DNA from: a bacterium | GTDB taxonomy: Bacteria; Desulfobacterota; JAPLJL01 | Assembly (NCBI GenBank): GCA_028713675.1 | Contig: JAQTNV010000028.1 | Location: 1 to 44,923 of the forward strand | DNA: 44,923 nucleotides | Reading direction: 5' to 3' | Part shown: piece after piece, positions 1 to 7,195 of the stretch | Position numbering within the stretch: the first letter of the stretch is position 1 | Layout: each line of letters opens with the position of its first letter | The notes under the pieces: model-generated | The model's database searches: none | What the model was told of the DNA's origin: nothing | What the model saw: only the letters and a program-made list of their open reading frames with translations | Program-made: the position numbers and the translations under genes

Positions 1-2
1 AG

Positions 3-908
3 CGGATTAAAAAACTGAAGGAGAAGCGCCGGGCGGTTTTCCTGGTGCACAATTACCAGATCCCGGAAGTCCAGGAGATCGCGGATTATACCGGCGACTC
101 CCTGGGGTTATCCGAGGAAGCCCGGAAAACCCGGGCGGAGGTGATCGTTTTCTGCGGGGTTCATTTCATGGCCGAGACCGCGGCGATTCTGAACCCGGAG
201 AAGACGGTAATCCTTCCGGACCTGGAAGCCGGCTGCCCGATGGCGAACATGATCAGCGCGCCGGAACTGGTGAATTTCAAATCCCGGCATCCGGGGCTGC
301 CGGTGGTGTGTTACGTCAACACCACCGCGGCGGTCAAGGCGGAAAGCGACATTGCCTGCACCTCGGCCAACGCGGTGGCGGTCTTAAAGTCATTGCCGGA
401 AACGGAGATAATTTTCGTGCCCGATAAATACCTGGGCAGCTGGGCCGGCAAAATCGCCGGGAAGCGCGTCCAGGCCTGGAACGGCTACTGCCCCACGCAT
501 GTCCTGATCCAGGCCGAGGATATCGAGAGGGCCCGCCGCGAGCATCCCCGGGCGCTGGTCCTGGCCCACCCCGAATGCACCCCGGAGGTGACCGGGCGGG
601 CGGACCAGGTCCTCTCCACCGGGGGGATGATCAAGCTGGTCCGGGATTCCTCCGAATCCGAGTTTATCGTCGGGACGGAAACGGGAATCCTCCATCGTTT
701 GCGCCGGGAAAATCCCGGCAAGCTCTTTTTCCCGGCCAACGAAAAAGCGGTCTGCCCCAACATGAAAAAGATCAACCTGGAGAAGATCGCCTGGTCGCTC
801 GAGGAAATGAAAAACGTGGTCAAGGTTGACCCCCGGATCCGGGAACGGGCCTATCAGACCATCGACCGGATGCTGAAAGTGAAAAGCTTGGTAGCCGGTA
901 GCAGGTAA
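3..908 (+). CDS. nadA: quinolinate synthase NadA (5' end outside window)
   Basis: Condenses iminoaspartate with dihydroxyacetone phosphate to quinolinate, the [4Fe-4S]-dependent step of de novo NAD synthesis in the cytoplasm. The reading frame is open to the first bases (…RIKKLKEKRRAVFLVHNYQ), so the gene starts upstream; an internal GTG at 45 is not the real start. The HNYQ.PEVQ..AD..GDSL motif and the three cluster cysteines of the family are visible, in ESDIACTSAN, HPECTPEV and AVCPNMKK. The last codons (…SLVAGSR) and the stop lie in a GTAGC-AGGTAACCGG-type repeat that recurs near 6196, so the C-terminus may have been altered by repeat DNA. The sigma factor follows after 30 bp on the same strand. 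Family assignment is firm. Confidence 0.95.
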   Translation, partial: RIKKLKEKRRAVFLVHNYQIPEVQEIADYTGDSLGLSEEARKTRAEVIVFCGVHFMAETAAILNPEKTVILPDLEAGCPMANMISAPELVNFKSRHPGLPVVCYVNTTAAVKAESDIACTSANAVAVLKSLPETEIIFVPDKYLGSWAGKIAGKRVQAWNGYCPTHVLIQAEDIERARREHPRALVLAHPECTPEVTGRADQVLSTGGMIKLVRDSSESEFIVGTETGILHRLRRENPGKLFFPANEKAVCPNMKKINLEKIAWSLEEMKNVVKVDPRIRERAYQTIDRMLKVKSLVAGSR

Positions 909-938
909 CCGGTAACCGGAATCTTTCAATTCCAATAT

Positions 939-2069
939 ATGTCTGAAAAGCGAAATCAGGAAAAGGCCAACGACCGGTCTGAGCCGGAGGAGGAGAAATC
1001 CTCCGCGGGTTCGGGGCTCAGCCGTTACCAGAGTTCGCTCGCCCGCTACCTTTCCGAGGTTGAAGCCTACAAACTGCTTTCCCCGGAAGAGGAGAAGGCC
1101 CTCGCCCGGCGCTACCGGGAAGAAGGCGATTTGAAAGCGGCCGAGCGCCTGGTCACCGCCAACCTGCGCTTTGTGGTGAAAATCGCGATGGAGCACCGCC
1201 GTTTTCTGCCAGCGCTCCGGTTTGAATCGGAAGGGGGGAGGGGAGAGCTGGTCCGGCTTCTGGACCTGATCCAGGAGGGAAATATCGGGCTGATGATGGC
1301 GGTAAAAAAGTTCGATCCGGAGCGGGGCTACCGCTTGATCAGTTACGCGGTCTGGTGGATCCGGGCGTATATTCAAAAATATTTACTCGCCAATTACAGC
1401 CTGGTTAAACTGGGGACGACCCAGGCCCAGCGGAAGATTTTCTACAAGCTGGCCCAGGTCAAGAGGGAACTGGAAAGCCTGCCGGTCCCCGTTTCCGGGG
1501 GAACCGGCGGCGGGTTGCTGCCCCGGGAAGGCGGGACCGGACTACCGGCCGTGGCCGCCCGGGCCCCGGTGGATTACGGGGCCCTGGCCGAGGCCCTGGA
1601 CGTGAAGGAGAAAGAACTGATGGAGACCGATCTGCGGATGGCCCTCCGCGATTTTTCCCTCGACGCGGAAATGGCGAAGGGGGAGGAAACCACCTTTCTG
1701 GACGCCCTTCCCGACCAGTCCGAAAGCCAGGAGGAGGCCCTGGGAAACCGGGAAGAGAAAGATATCCTCAAGCAGGCGGTGGAACTGGCCCGGGGCGACC
1801 TGGATGAGCGGGAAGCCTATATCATCCAGGAACGGTATTTTTCCGATTCCTCGGTAACTCTCCAGGAGATCGGGGACAAATACGGGATTTCCCGGGAACG
1901 GGCCCGGCAGATTGAGGAGAAGGCCCTGGCCAAGATCCGGAAACGGCTCCAGGATTCCGGCTGGGCTCCGCCCGCGGCCGTTTCCGAGGACAAACCCCGC
2001 CGGCCGGTCCCGGATTTGACGCCGGGAGCAGAAAAATCTATGATCGAAACAGACAAGGGGAGGAAATAA
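939..2069 (+). CDS. rpoH: RNA polymerase sigma-70 family factor, RpoH (sigma-32)-like
   Basis: Directs RNA polymerase to alternative, probably heat-shock-type promoters. Region 1.2/2 starts near residue 33 (SLARYLSEVEAYKLLSPEEE). Region 2 contains LDLIQEGNIGLMMAVKKFDP and YAVWWIRAYIQKY (about 108-148). An RpoH-box-like QRKIFYKL follows (164-171). Region 4 has a helix-turn-helix (SVTLQEIGDKYGISRERARQ, 305-324). At 376 aa it is longer than typical RpoH (about 285). Extra residues lie in the N-terminus, between HRRF and LLDLIQEG (about 92-107), and in a Gly/Pro-rich linker (about 181-211) between the RpoH box and region 3. Region 1.1 of housekeeping RpoD is absent. The downstream TPR gene starts 2 bp after the stop, so they form an operon. 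RpoH is preferred over other group 3 factors because of the box and region 3 similarity. Confidence 0.85.
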   Translation: MSEKRNQEKANDRSEPEEEKSSAGSGLSRYQSSLARYLSEVEAYKLLSPEEEKALARRYREEGDLKAAERLVTANLRFVVKIAMEHRRFLPALRFESEGGRGELVRLLDLIQEGNIGLMMAVKKFDPERGYRLISYAVWWIRAYIQKYLLANYSLVKLGTTQAQRKIFYKLAQVKRELESLPVPVSGGTGGGLLPREGGTGLPAVAARAPVDYGALAEALDVKEKELMETDLRMALRDFSLDAEMAKGEETTFLDALPDQSESQEEALGNREEKDILKQAVELARGDLDEREAYIIQERYFSDSSVTLQEIGDKYGISRERARQIEEKALAKIRKRLQDSGWAPPAAVSEDKPRRPVPDLTPGAEKSMIETDKGRK

Positions 2070-2071
2070 CG

Positions 2072-2791
2072 GTGGATGACGCATTACGGGAATTGTACGA
2101 ACGCGGCAAGGAGCTCTTTAAAAAGGGAGACCTGAAAAGCGCAGAGGAATTTCTGCGCAGGTTCGCCCAGTCCAACGACCGCTTCGCCGATGTCTTCAAT
2201 ATGCTGGGGGTGATCAACCAGCAGAAAAACGAATACCAGGAAGCCATTATTTCCTTCGAAAAAGCGGTCCAGCTCAACCCGAATTACACCGAGGCCGCCC
2301 TGAACCTGGCCCTGGCCTATAACGAGGTGGGGGAGTACAAAAAAGGCCAGGAACTCCTGCTCCGGGCCCGGCAGACCAGCACCCGGGAAACCAAGACCGG
2401 TCTCCTGGATGACGTGGCCCGGGCCAAACTCGCCAATATGCACGCCGACATTGCCGATGTCTACCGCAGCCTGGGGGAATATTCCCAGGCCGTGGATGAA
2501 TACCGCAAGGCCCTGGATTTGAAGCCCAATTTCCCGGATATCCGGACCAAACTCGGAATCTCTCTCCGGGAATGGGGCAAGCTAGAGGAAGCCATCATGG
2601 AATTTGAGCGGGTTAAAGAGATCCAGCCGGCCTACTCCCCGTCCGGGATCAATCTGGGGATCGCTTACTATTCCCAGGGAGACCTGGAAAGGGCGCGCTC
2701 GGAATGGCTCCAGGTCCTGAAATTCAACCCGGAACACCAGACGGCCAAATTTTACCTGGGCCTCCTGGATAAAAAAGAAAATATCGTTTAG
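2072..2791 (+). CDS. tetratricopeptide repeat protein
   Basis: A 239-aa protein made almost entirely of TPR units, at roughly residues 5-38, 39-72, 73-106, 121-154, 155-188 and 189-222. Typical TPR positions are clear, for example EYQEAIISFEKAVQLNPNY and EYSQAVDEYRKALDLKPNF. No signal peptide or membrane segment is visible, so it is probably a cytoplasmic protein-protein interaction scaffold. The start is a GTG 2 bp after the sigma factor stop, and the upstream AGGGGAGGAAATAA gives a good ribosome binding site inside the end of that gene. Tight coupling suggests co-expression with the sigma factor and perhaps a role in its activity, but partner and function cannot be read from the sequence. 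A strong terminator follows. Confidence 0.85.
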   Translation: MDDALRELYERGKELFKKGDLKSAEEFLRRFAQSNDRFADVFNMLGVINQQKNEYQEAIISFEKAVQLNPNYTEAALNLALAYNEVGEYKKGQELLLRARQTSTRETKTGLLDDVARAKLANMHADIADVYRSLGEYSQAVDEYRKALDLKPNFPDIRTKLGISLREWGKLEEAIMEFERVKEIQPAYSPSGINLGIAYYSQGDLERARSEWLQVLKFNPEHQTAKFYLGLLDKKENIV

Positions 2792-2817
2792 AGATTTTTC
2801 CGATCACCAAGAAAAAA

Positions 2818-2846
2818 GCCCCCGCCGTGGTCCCGGCGGGGGCTTT
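2818..2846. terminator. bidirectional intrinsic terminator
   Basis: A perfect 10-bp stem (GCCCCCGCCG at 2818-2827 with CGGCGGGGGC at 2834-2843) encloses a 6-nt loop. It is flanked by an A-run on the left (2811-2817) and TTT on the right. It lies between the convergent TPR gene and acyl-CoA dehydrogenase gene and can serve both. Confidence 0.85.
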
Positions 2847-2872
2847 GTCATATCGGTTCGGAAATTTCCGGA

Positions 2873-4663
2873 CTAGCCCGCGGAAAGGTTGTAACCGTCC
2901 GCATCCACAATATGGGCGGCGATATCCTTCTTGGCCTTGAGCGTATCGATCCTTCCCTTGGTCCCGAGTTTTTCCAGGTTTTTAAAGTGTTTCTTGGCCT
3001 CGTCCCCGGCCGCGCTGGTGATGACCGTGCGGGCCAGCATGTTGATCCGGTCGTAGGATTCCTGGCACAGGACGTTGGTGATATCCATCTGGACCTTGGT
3101 CTTGGTCTTGCCCCGGTCCTCGATCAGCTGGAGGGTGCGGGCGCAGGCCGAATCCATGGCGTAAGTATCGATAATCATATTGGCCATTGCTTCCATGACT
3201 TCCTGCTCGTCCTGAATGGCCAGGGCGTATTTCTGGACCGCCAGATTGCTGGCGTAGAGGGCCACCCTTTTAGAAAGCTCGCAGGCCCGGACCGCCCAGG
3301 CCAGGGGGCCGGAGGTCTTGGCAATGCGGGATTTGGATTTTTCCTCCAGCTCGGAATTGGTCTTGGCGATGAAATCGAAAAGGGGCAGCTGGCCCTTGCT
3401 GGCCCGGCGGAGGAGAGTGCCCGGGATCAGCATGCGGTTGATTTCGTTGGTGCCTTCGAAGATCCGGTCCACCCGGCAATCCCGGTAGGGCCGCTCGGCC
3501 GGGTATTCCTCGGTAAACCCGTAGCCGCCGAACATCTGCAGGGATTCATCGGACACGAAGCTCATGGTCTCGGAACCGTAAACCTTGATGATCGAATCCT
3601 CGATCGCGTATTCCTCGATGATGTCCATCTGTTTCTGGACATCTTCCTGGTCCACCGCTTTCAGGGCGGCGTCCATCATCCCGGCGATCCGGTAGGCCAT
3701 GCTTTCCCCGGCGTAGATCCTGATGGTCATGTCGGCCACTTTCCTCCGGAGCAGGCCGAAGTTGATGATCGGCTTGCCGAACTGGACCCGGACCTTCCCG
3801 TACTTGATGGCTTCGGCGAGCTGTCTCTTGGCGGGACCCATCGCCCCCGCGCCCAGTTTGAAGCGGCCGATGTTCAGGGTGTTGAAGGCGATCTTGTGGC
3901 CCTTGCCGACCTCGCCCAGGAGATTTTCCTTGGGAACCTTGACGTTCTCAAAGGTGATCGAGCAGGTGGAGCTTCCTTTCAGACCCAGTTTCTTCTCCTC
4001 CGCCCCGATCTGGATTCCGTCCGAGTAGGCCTTTTCCACGATAAAGGCCGAGAATTTATCCCCGTCCACCTTGGCGTAAACGATGAAAAGATCGGAAAAA
4101 CCGGCGTTGGTGATGAACTGCTTGCTCCCGTTCAGAAGATAGTGCTTGCCGTCCGGAGCGAGCGTGGCTTTGGTCTTGAGCGAAAGAGCGTCCGAACCCG
4201 AACCGGTTTCGGTCAGACAGTAGCAGGAGAGAATTTCCCCGGTGGCCAGGCGGGGCAGGTATTTTTTCTTCTGTTCGGGATTGCCGAAGTATACGATCGG
4301 CAGGGTGCCGATCCCGGTGTGAGCCCCGAGGGAAACGGCCATGGAACCCATTTGGTGCATCTTTTCCGAAACGAGCATGGAAGTGGCCTTGCTTTCACCC
4401 AGGCCATCATATTTTTTAGGAATATCAATCATTAGCAATCCCAGCTCCCCGGCTTTTTTCAGGAGGGAAGGAATCAATCCGGGCTGTTTATGCTCAATTT
4501 TTTCCACGATTGTGAAGACTTCCTTTTCCATGAAATCGGAGGCGGTTTTGGAAATCATTTTCTGCTCTTCGTTGAAATCATCAGCGGTAAAGACCCGGCA
4601 GCTTCCTGTCGGCTCAATCAGAAAGGACCCGCCCTTCGTAATGCTAATTTCTTTGTCGGCCAT
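2873..4663 (-). CDS. acyl-CoA dehydrogenase, long form with C-terminal extension
   Basis: FAD-dependent alpha,beta-dehydrogenation of acyl-CoA thioesters, passing electrons to ETF. The ACAD core is clear: CYCLTETGSGSDALSLKTKA (FAD/substrate loop), then FGGYGFTEEYPAERPYRD and RVDRIFEGTNEINRM, whose EGTN glutamate matches the catalytic base of the VLCAD/ACAD9 branch. After the core a helical extension of about 150 residues is present, as in the roughly 590-aa FadE/VLCAD-type enzymes. The open frame extends to 4684, but AGGAGGTGGAT just before the ATG at 4663 identifies the true start (MADKEISIT), giving 596 aa. No ETF or thiolase genes are adjacent, so the chain length used is unknown. It converges on the TPR gene. 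Confidence 0.92.
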   Translation of the reverse strand: MADKEISITKGGSFLIEPTGSCRVFTADDFNEEQKMISKTASDFMEKEVFTIVEKIEHKQPGLIPSLLKKAGELGLLMIDIPKKYDGLGESKATSMLVSEKMHQMGSMAVSLGAHTGIGTLPIVYFGNPEQKKKYLPRLATGEILSCYCLTETGSGSDALSLKTKATLAPDGKHYLLNGSKQFITNAGFSDLFIVYAKVDGDKFSAFIVEKAYSDGIQIGAEEKKLGLKGSSTCSITFENVKVPKENLLGEVGKGHKIAFNTLNIGRFKLGAGAMGPAKRQLAEAIKYGKVRVQFGKPIINFGLLRRKVADMTIRIYAGESMAYRIAGMMDAALKAVDQEDVQKQMDIIEEYAIEDSIIKVYGSETMSFVSDESLQMFGGYGFTEEYPAERPYRDCRVDRIFEGTNEINRMLIPGTLLRRASKGQLPLFDFIAKTNSELEEKSKSRIAKTSGPLAWAVRACELSKRVALYASNLAVQKYALAIQDEQEVMEAMANMIIDTYAMDSACARTLQLIEDRGKTKTKVQMDITNVLCQESYDRINMLARTVITSAAGDEAKKHFKNLEKLGTKGRIDTLKAKKDIAAHIVDADGYNLSAG

Positions 4664-4836
4664 ATCCACCTCCTGGTTAAGCAAGTAATTTTGGCGAAAT
4701 TCTATTGTCGGGGATAAGGTGCTGTCAAGTCTTTGACCTTATTGGGTTGATAATCATATAATTACCAGCAATTTCACGGAGTTTCGGATGCGGAATGGTT
4801 GTCCGGAGGGGCGCCGGTTTTAGAAAGGAGAAAAAA

Positions 4837-5574
4837 TTGATTTGTCATAAGCGGACTTGGGGATGGATGCTCTTGCTGCTGGCCTTTTTCCTTTTTTCCT
4901 CCTGCCTGGAGTATGACGAGGAGATGGTTTTAAATAAAAACGGCAGCGGTTCCCTGCAGCAGATATTCAGACTGGAAAACCGTTTTCACGATAACTTATT
5001 GAAATCGGGGAACTTTTCCATGACCCGGGAAGTAATTGAAAAATCGCTGCCGCCGGGCTCGAAGTTGCTCGATTTTTCCGATTTGCCCATGGGGAATCAA
5101 CACCGGATTATCTCGGTCACCATCCATTTTGACGATTTTATGACCGTGCTGGAAATGGCCGGACAGGGCAAGGCCAATTTTATCGGGGAGATCAAGTGGG
5201 AAAAAGATTACCTGGGCCGGATCAAGTACCGGAGGACATTAAAGAAGAAAGGCGAGACGGTCTTTGGCGGAAAGGGAGATTCCGATGCCTTGATCAAGTA
5301 CGGGATGGGAAAAGGCATGATGGGTAATTTCACGATGAATTTTAATTTTACCGGTCCTTACCGGGTGGTCCGCTCCAATGCCCAGAAAGTGGAGGGGGAG
5401 AGGATGTCATGGGTTGTTCCCGTGGTGGATTTACTCGATCCGGAGAAGGAAGTTGTCCTGACCGCTTTGCTGGAAAAACCCTCCAATGTGGTTTTAATCG
5501 GTTCGATATACGGGGTGGTTATTCTGGGGGTGTTTGCGGTGATTTTATTCTTTATTAAAAGAAAGAAATATTGA
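4837..5574 (+). CDS. putative lipoprotein with C-terminal membrane anchor (LppM-like architecture)
   Basis: The N-terminus carries a hydrophobic signal and a lipobox (LLAFFLFSSC), so it should be exported and lipidated. The mature start CLEYDEEMVLNKNGSGSL resembles the beta-rich N-terminus of LppM/DUF3153-type lipoproteins. A single transmembrane helix closes the protein (VVLIGSIYGVVILGVFAVIL) followed by KRKKY. The frame is open from an ATG at 4795, but AAGGAG at 4825-4830 sits 6 bp before a TTG at 4837, and starting there gives a compact signal peptide. MarC follows 32 bp downstream on the same strand. Function is unknown; the LppM resemblance is by architecture and a short motif only. Confidence 0.75.
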   Translation: MICHKRTWGWMLLLLAFFLFSSCLEYDEEMVLNKNGSGSLQQIFRLENRFHDNLLKSGNFSMTREVIEKSLPPGSKLLDFSDLPMGNQHRIISVTIHFDDFMTVLEMAGQGKANFIGEIKWEKDYLGRIKYRRTLKKKGETVFGGKGDSDALIKYGMGKGMMGNFTMNFNFTGPYRVVRSNAQKVEGERMSWVVPVVDLLDPEKEVVLTALLEKPSNVVLIGSIYGVVILGVFAVILFFIKRKKY

Positions 5575-5606
5575 AATAAACGGAAGCCGGTAACCGGGGG
5601 AAAAAT

Positions 5607-6173
5607 TTGAAATATATCCTGGCGTTTATCCCGATATTCGTGGCCATAGATGTGATCGGCGTCCTGCCGATTTTCATCTCCCTGACTTTCGACCAATCCG
5701 AAAAGGAAAGGAATCTGATCACCCGGCAATCGGTCCTGACCGCCCTGGCCGCGGGGCTGGGCTTTCTGTTCCTGGGAAAATTCCTGCTGGAAGTCCTGGG
5801 AGTAACGGAGGGCGATTTCAAAGTGGCCGGCGGGATCCTCCTGATCGTTCTTTCGATTAATGACCTCATCTTTGAGACCAAGCGCAGGAATGAAGAAAAA
5901 AACAAGGTGGGGGTGGTTCCGATCGGGATGCCTTTGATCGTCGGACCGGCGGTATTGACCACCATGCTTCTGCTCTTGGACACCCACGGCATTCTCCCCA
6001 CCGTGACCTCGTTCCTGGTCAACCTGGCCCTGGTTTACCTGGTCTTGCGTTCCTCGGGAGTGATAATCCGATTGATCGGAGAGGGCGGAACCCGGGCGGT
6101 CGCCAAGTTCATGAGCATCCTGCTGGCGGCCATCGGGGTGATGATGATCCGAAAGGGCGTCGGGGGGATGTAA
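5607..6173 (+). CDS. MarC family integral membrane protein
   Basis: A 188-aa inner-membrane protein with about six hydrophobic helices. It has the family's N-terminus (FIPIFVAIDVIGVLPIFISL), the GGILLIVLSI helix and the P.GMPLIVGPA segment typical of MarC/UPF0056. Members were once thought to confer multiple antibiotic resistance; their real transport role is unresolved. The start is a TTG with a weak GGGGG upstream, and no ATG fits the N-terminal alignment. It lies 32 bp after the lipoprotein gene, so co-transcription is likely. A tandem 14-bp repeat array follows the stop. Confidence 0.9.
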   Translation: MKYILAFIPIFVAIDVIGVLPIFISLTFDQSEKERNLITRQSVLTALAAGLGFLFLGKFLLEVLGVTEGDFKVAGGILLIVLSINDLIFETKRRNEEKNKVGVVPIGMPLIVGPAVLTTMLLLLDTHGILPTVTSFLVNLALVYLVLRSSGVIIRLIGEGGTRAVAKFMSILLAAIGVMMIRKGVGGM

Positions 6174-6189
6174 TAGGACAGGATTTATG

Positions 6190-6270
6190 GTCGCAAGTAG
6201 CAGGTAACCGGTAGCCAGAAACCGGAAACCAGAAACCGGAAACCAGAAACCGGAAACCAGAAACCCGAAA
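6190..6270. repeat. GTAGCAGGTAACCGGTA unit plus four tandem 14-mers
   Basis: Positions 6215-6270 hold four head-to-tail copies of CCAGAAACCGGAAA, the last with one change. Just before them (about 6196-6212) is the same 17-bp GTAGCAGGTAACCGGTA string that ends nadA at about 897-913. It lies between the marC stop and the convergent yggU-like gene. No spacer-repeat alternation is present, so it is not CRISPR. Confidence 0.85.
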
Positions 6271-6338
6271 AAATTTTTGCCGGGTGGCTGGGAAAAAAAG
6301 GCCGGACTCGCCAAGCCCGGATTGTTTCAAGATTTATT

Positions 6339-6557
6339 TTAATCTACCTCGAGTACCTTGTCCCGTGAATGCTCACCCCGGATAATCCGCACCTGTCCCT
6401 TTTTCACGCCGAAATGTTCGGCCACCAGGCCGATTAATTCCCGGTTTGCCTTTCCCTTATCCGGGGGAGACATGATCTTGGCCCGGAAGACAAGATCTTT
6501 TTCCTGAGACAACTCGGACTTTTTCGCTTTCGGGTTGACCCGGACTGTGATAATCAT
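6339..6557 (-). CDS. DUF167 / YggU family protein
   Basis: A 72-aa protein matching the small UPF0235/YggU fold. It has an N-terminal beta strand (IITVRVNPKAKKSE), the conserved PPDKGKANRELIGLVAEHF and a C-terminal IIRGEHSRDKVLEV. Family members are single-domain cytoplasmic proteins without an established function. Length is normal for short members. It is encoded 19 bp downstream of a small gene of unknown function on the same strand, so the two probably form one transcript. Confidence 0.88.
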   Translation of the reverse strand: MIITVRVNPKAKKSELSQEKDLVFRAKIMSPPDKGKANRELIGLVAEHFGVKKGQVRIIRGEHSRDKVLEVD

Positions 6558-6576
6558 TCTTCAAATATCTCCTAAA

Positions 6577-6795
6577 TCAACCGGAAGACGCAAGTTTCCT
6601 GAGAAGAAGCGGGCGAAGCTGAGGATAATTTTCAACCCTGAGATTCGCCAGCTTCAGCTTTCCGGTAAAAGCCAGGTCCGAAATTACTTCCCGGGCGAAT
6701 TCATCCTGTTCCCAGGTTTCCCATTCCGGAAATTCTTCCTCAATGGAGTCCAGCAGGGCTTCGAACAACGAGTACAGGGTGGTCTTGATCTTCAT
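6577..6795 (-). CDS. small protein of unknown function
   Basis: A 72-aa acidic, helical protein (MKIKTTLYSLFEALLDSIEE…) without signal peptide, cysteine motif or recognised domain. The open frame begins at 6825, but AAAGGAGAT lies 6-8 bp before the ATG at 6795, which is therefore preferred. It sits directly upstream of the YggU-like gene on the same strand. I do not recognise a family. Codon use and a good ribosome binding site make it a plausible gene rather than a chance frame. Confidence 0.6.
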   Translation of the reverse strand: MKIKTTLYSLFEALLDSIEEEFPEWETWEQDEFAREVISDLAFTGKLKLANLRVENYPQLRPLLLRKLASSG

Positions 6796-7195
6796 TTCGA
6801 GATCTCCTTTCATAAACTTAGACAAGCAAAATCGGCGCCATACTCACGGAATTTATATCTACCTGAAATCATTGAATAATTTTGAACGCGGGGGTGATAA
6901 AAACCGGTCTGGCAAGATTCGGTGAGCTGAATTTTTATCCCGGGTGATAAAAATTAGCCACCTGGGTTTCGGTCATCGGAGAAGATTTACGGAAAAAAAG
7001 TAAGAGGGCAATGGAAGATTATTCCCGGAAACAAGAACAGCGGTGAGTTTTCAACCGGACGATGGTTTTAAAAGGGAAATTTTATCTTTTCAACGAATTT
7101 TTATTAAATACTTGTAATGTCATTTATAAAAATGTAATAATTGCCATCAATGTTTATGGGGGGTTTTCGGGGGATTTCAAAAAAAAATAAAATAA
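6796..7195. other. 400-bp AT-rich intergenic region with operator-like palindrome
   Basis: No credible gene is seen here. The region is much more AT-rich than its neighbours and must hold the promoters of the minus-strand small genes and of the plus-strand glycosyltransferase. A weak candidate promoter is TTGTAA (7112-7117), 17 bp, TAATAA (7135-7140). A palindrome at 6930-6955 and an extra half-site near 6892 are annotated separately. The A-rich stretch just before the ATG at 7196 has no clear Shine-Dalgarno. Confidence 0.6.
6930..6955. promoter_or_regulatory. perfect inverted repeat, candidate operator
   Basis: The arms AATTTTTATC (6930-6939) and GATAAAAATT (6946-6955) are exact inverted complements around a 6-nt CCGGGT centre. 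The sequence GGGTGATAAAAA of the right arm also occurs alone at about 6892-6903, so a half-site is repeated about 50 bp upstream. The position between two divergently transcribed units suits a repressor or activator site. There is no GC stem or U-tract, so a terminator is less likely. Confidence 0.45.

Noticed and set aside
2912..4435. Long plus-strand frame (507 codons) opposite the acyl-CoA dehydrogenase
   Set aside because: Antisense shadow produced by high GC; Pro/Gly/Asp/His-rich composition, no domain, and the minus-strand frame is a full family match.
6215..6270. Tandem 14-mers as a possible CRISPR array
   Set aside because: Units are contiguous with no spacers, too short, and there are no cas genes.
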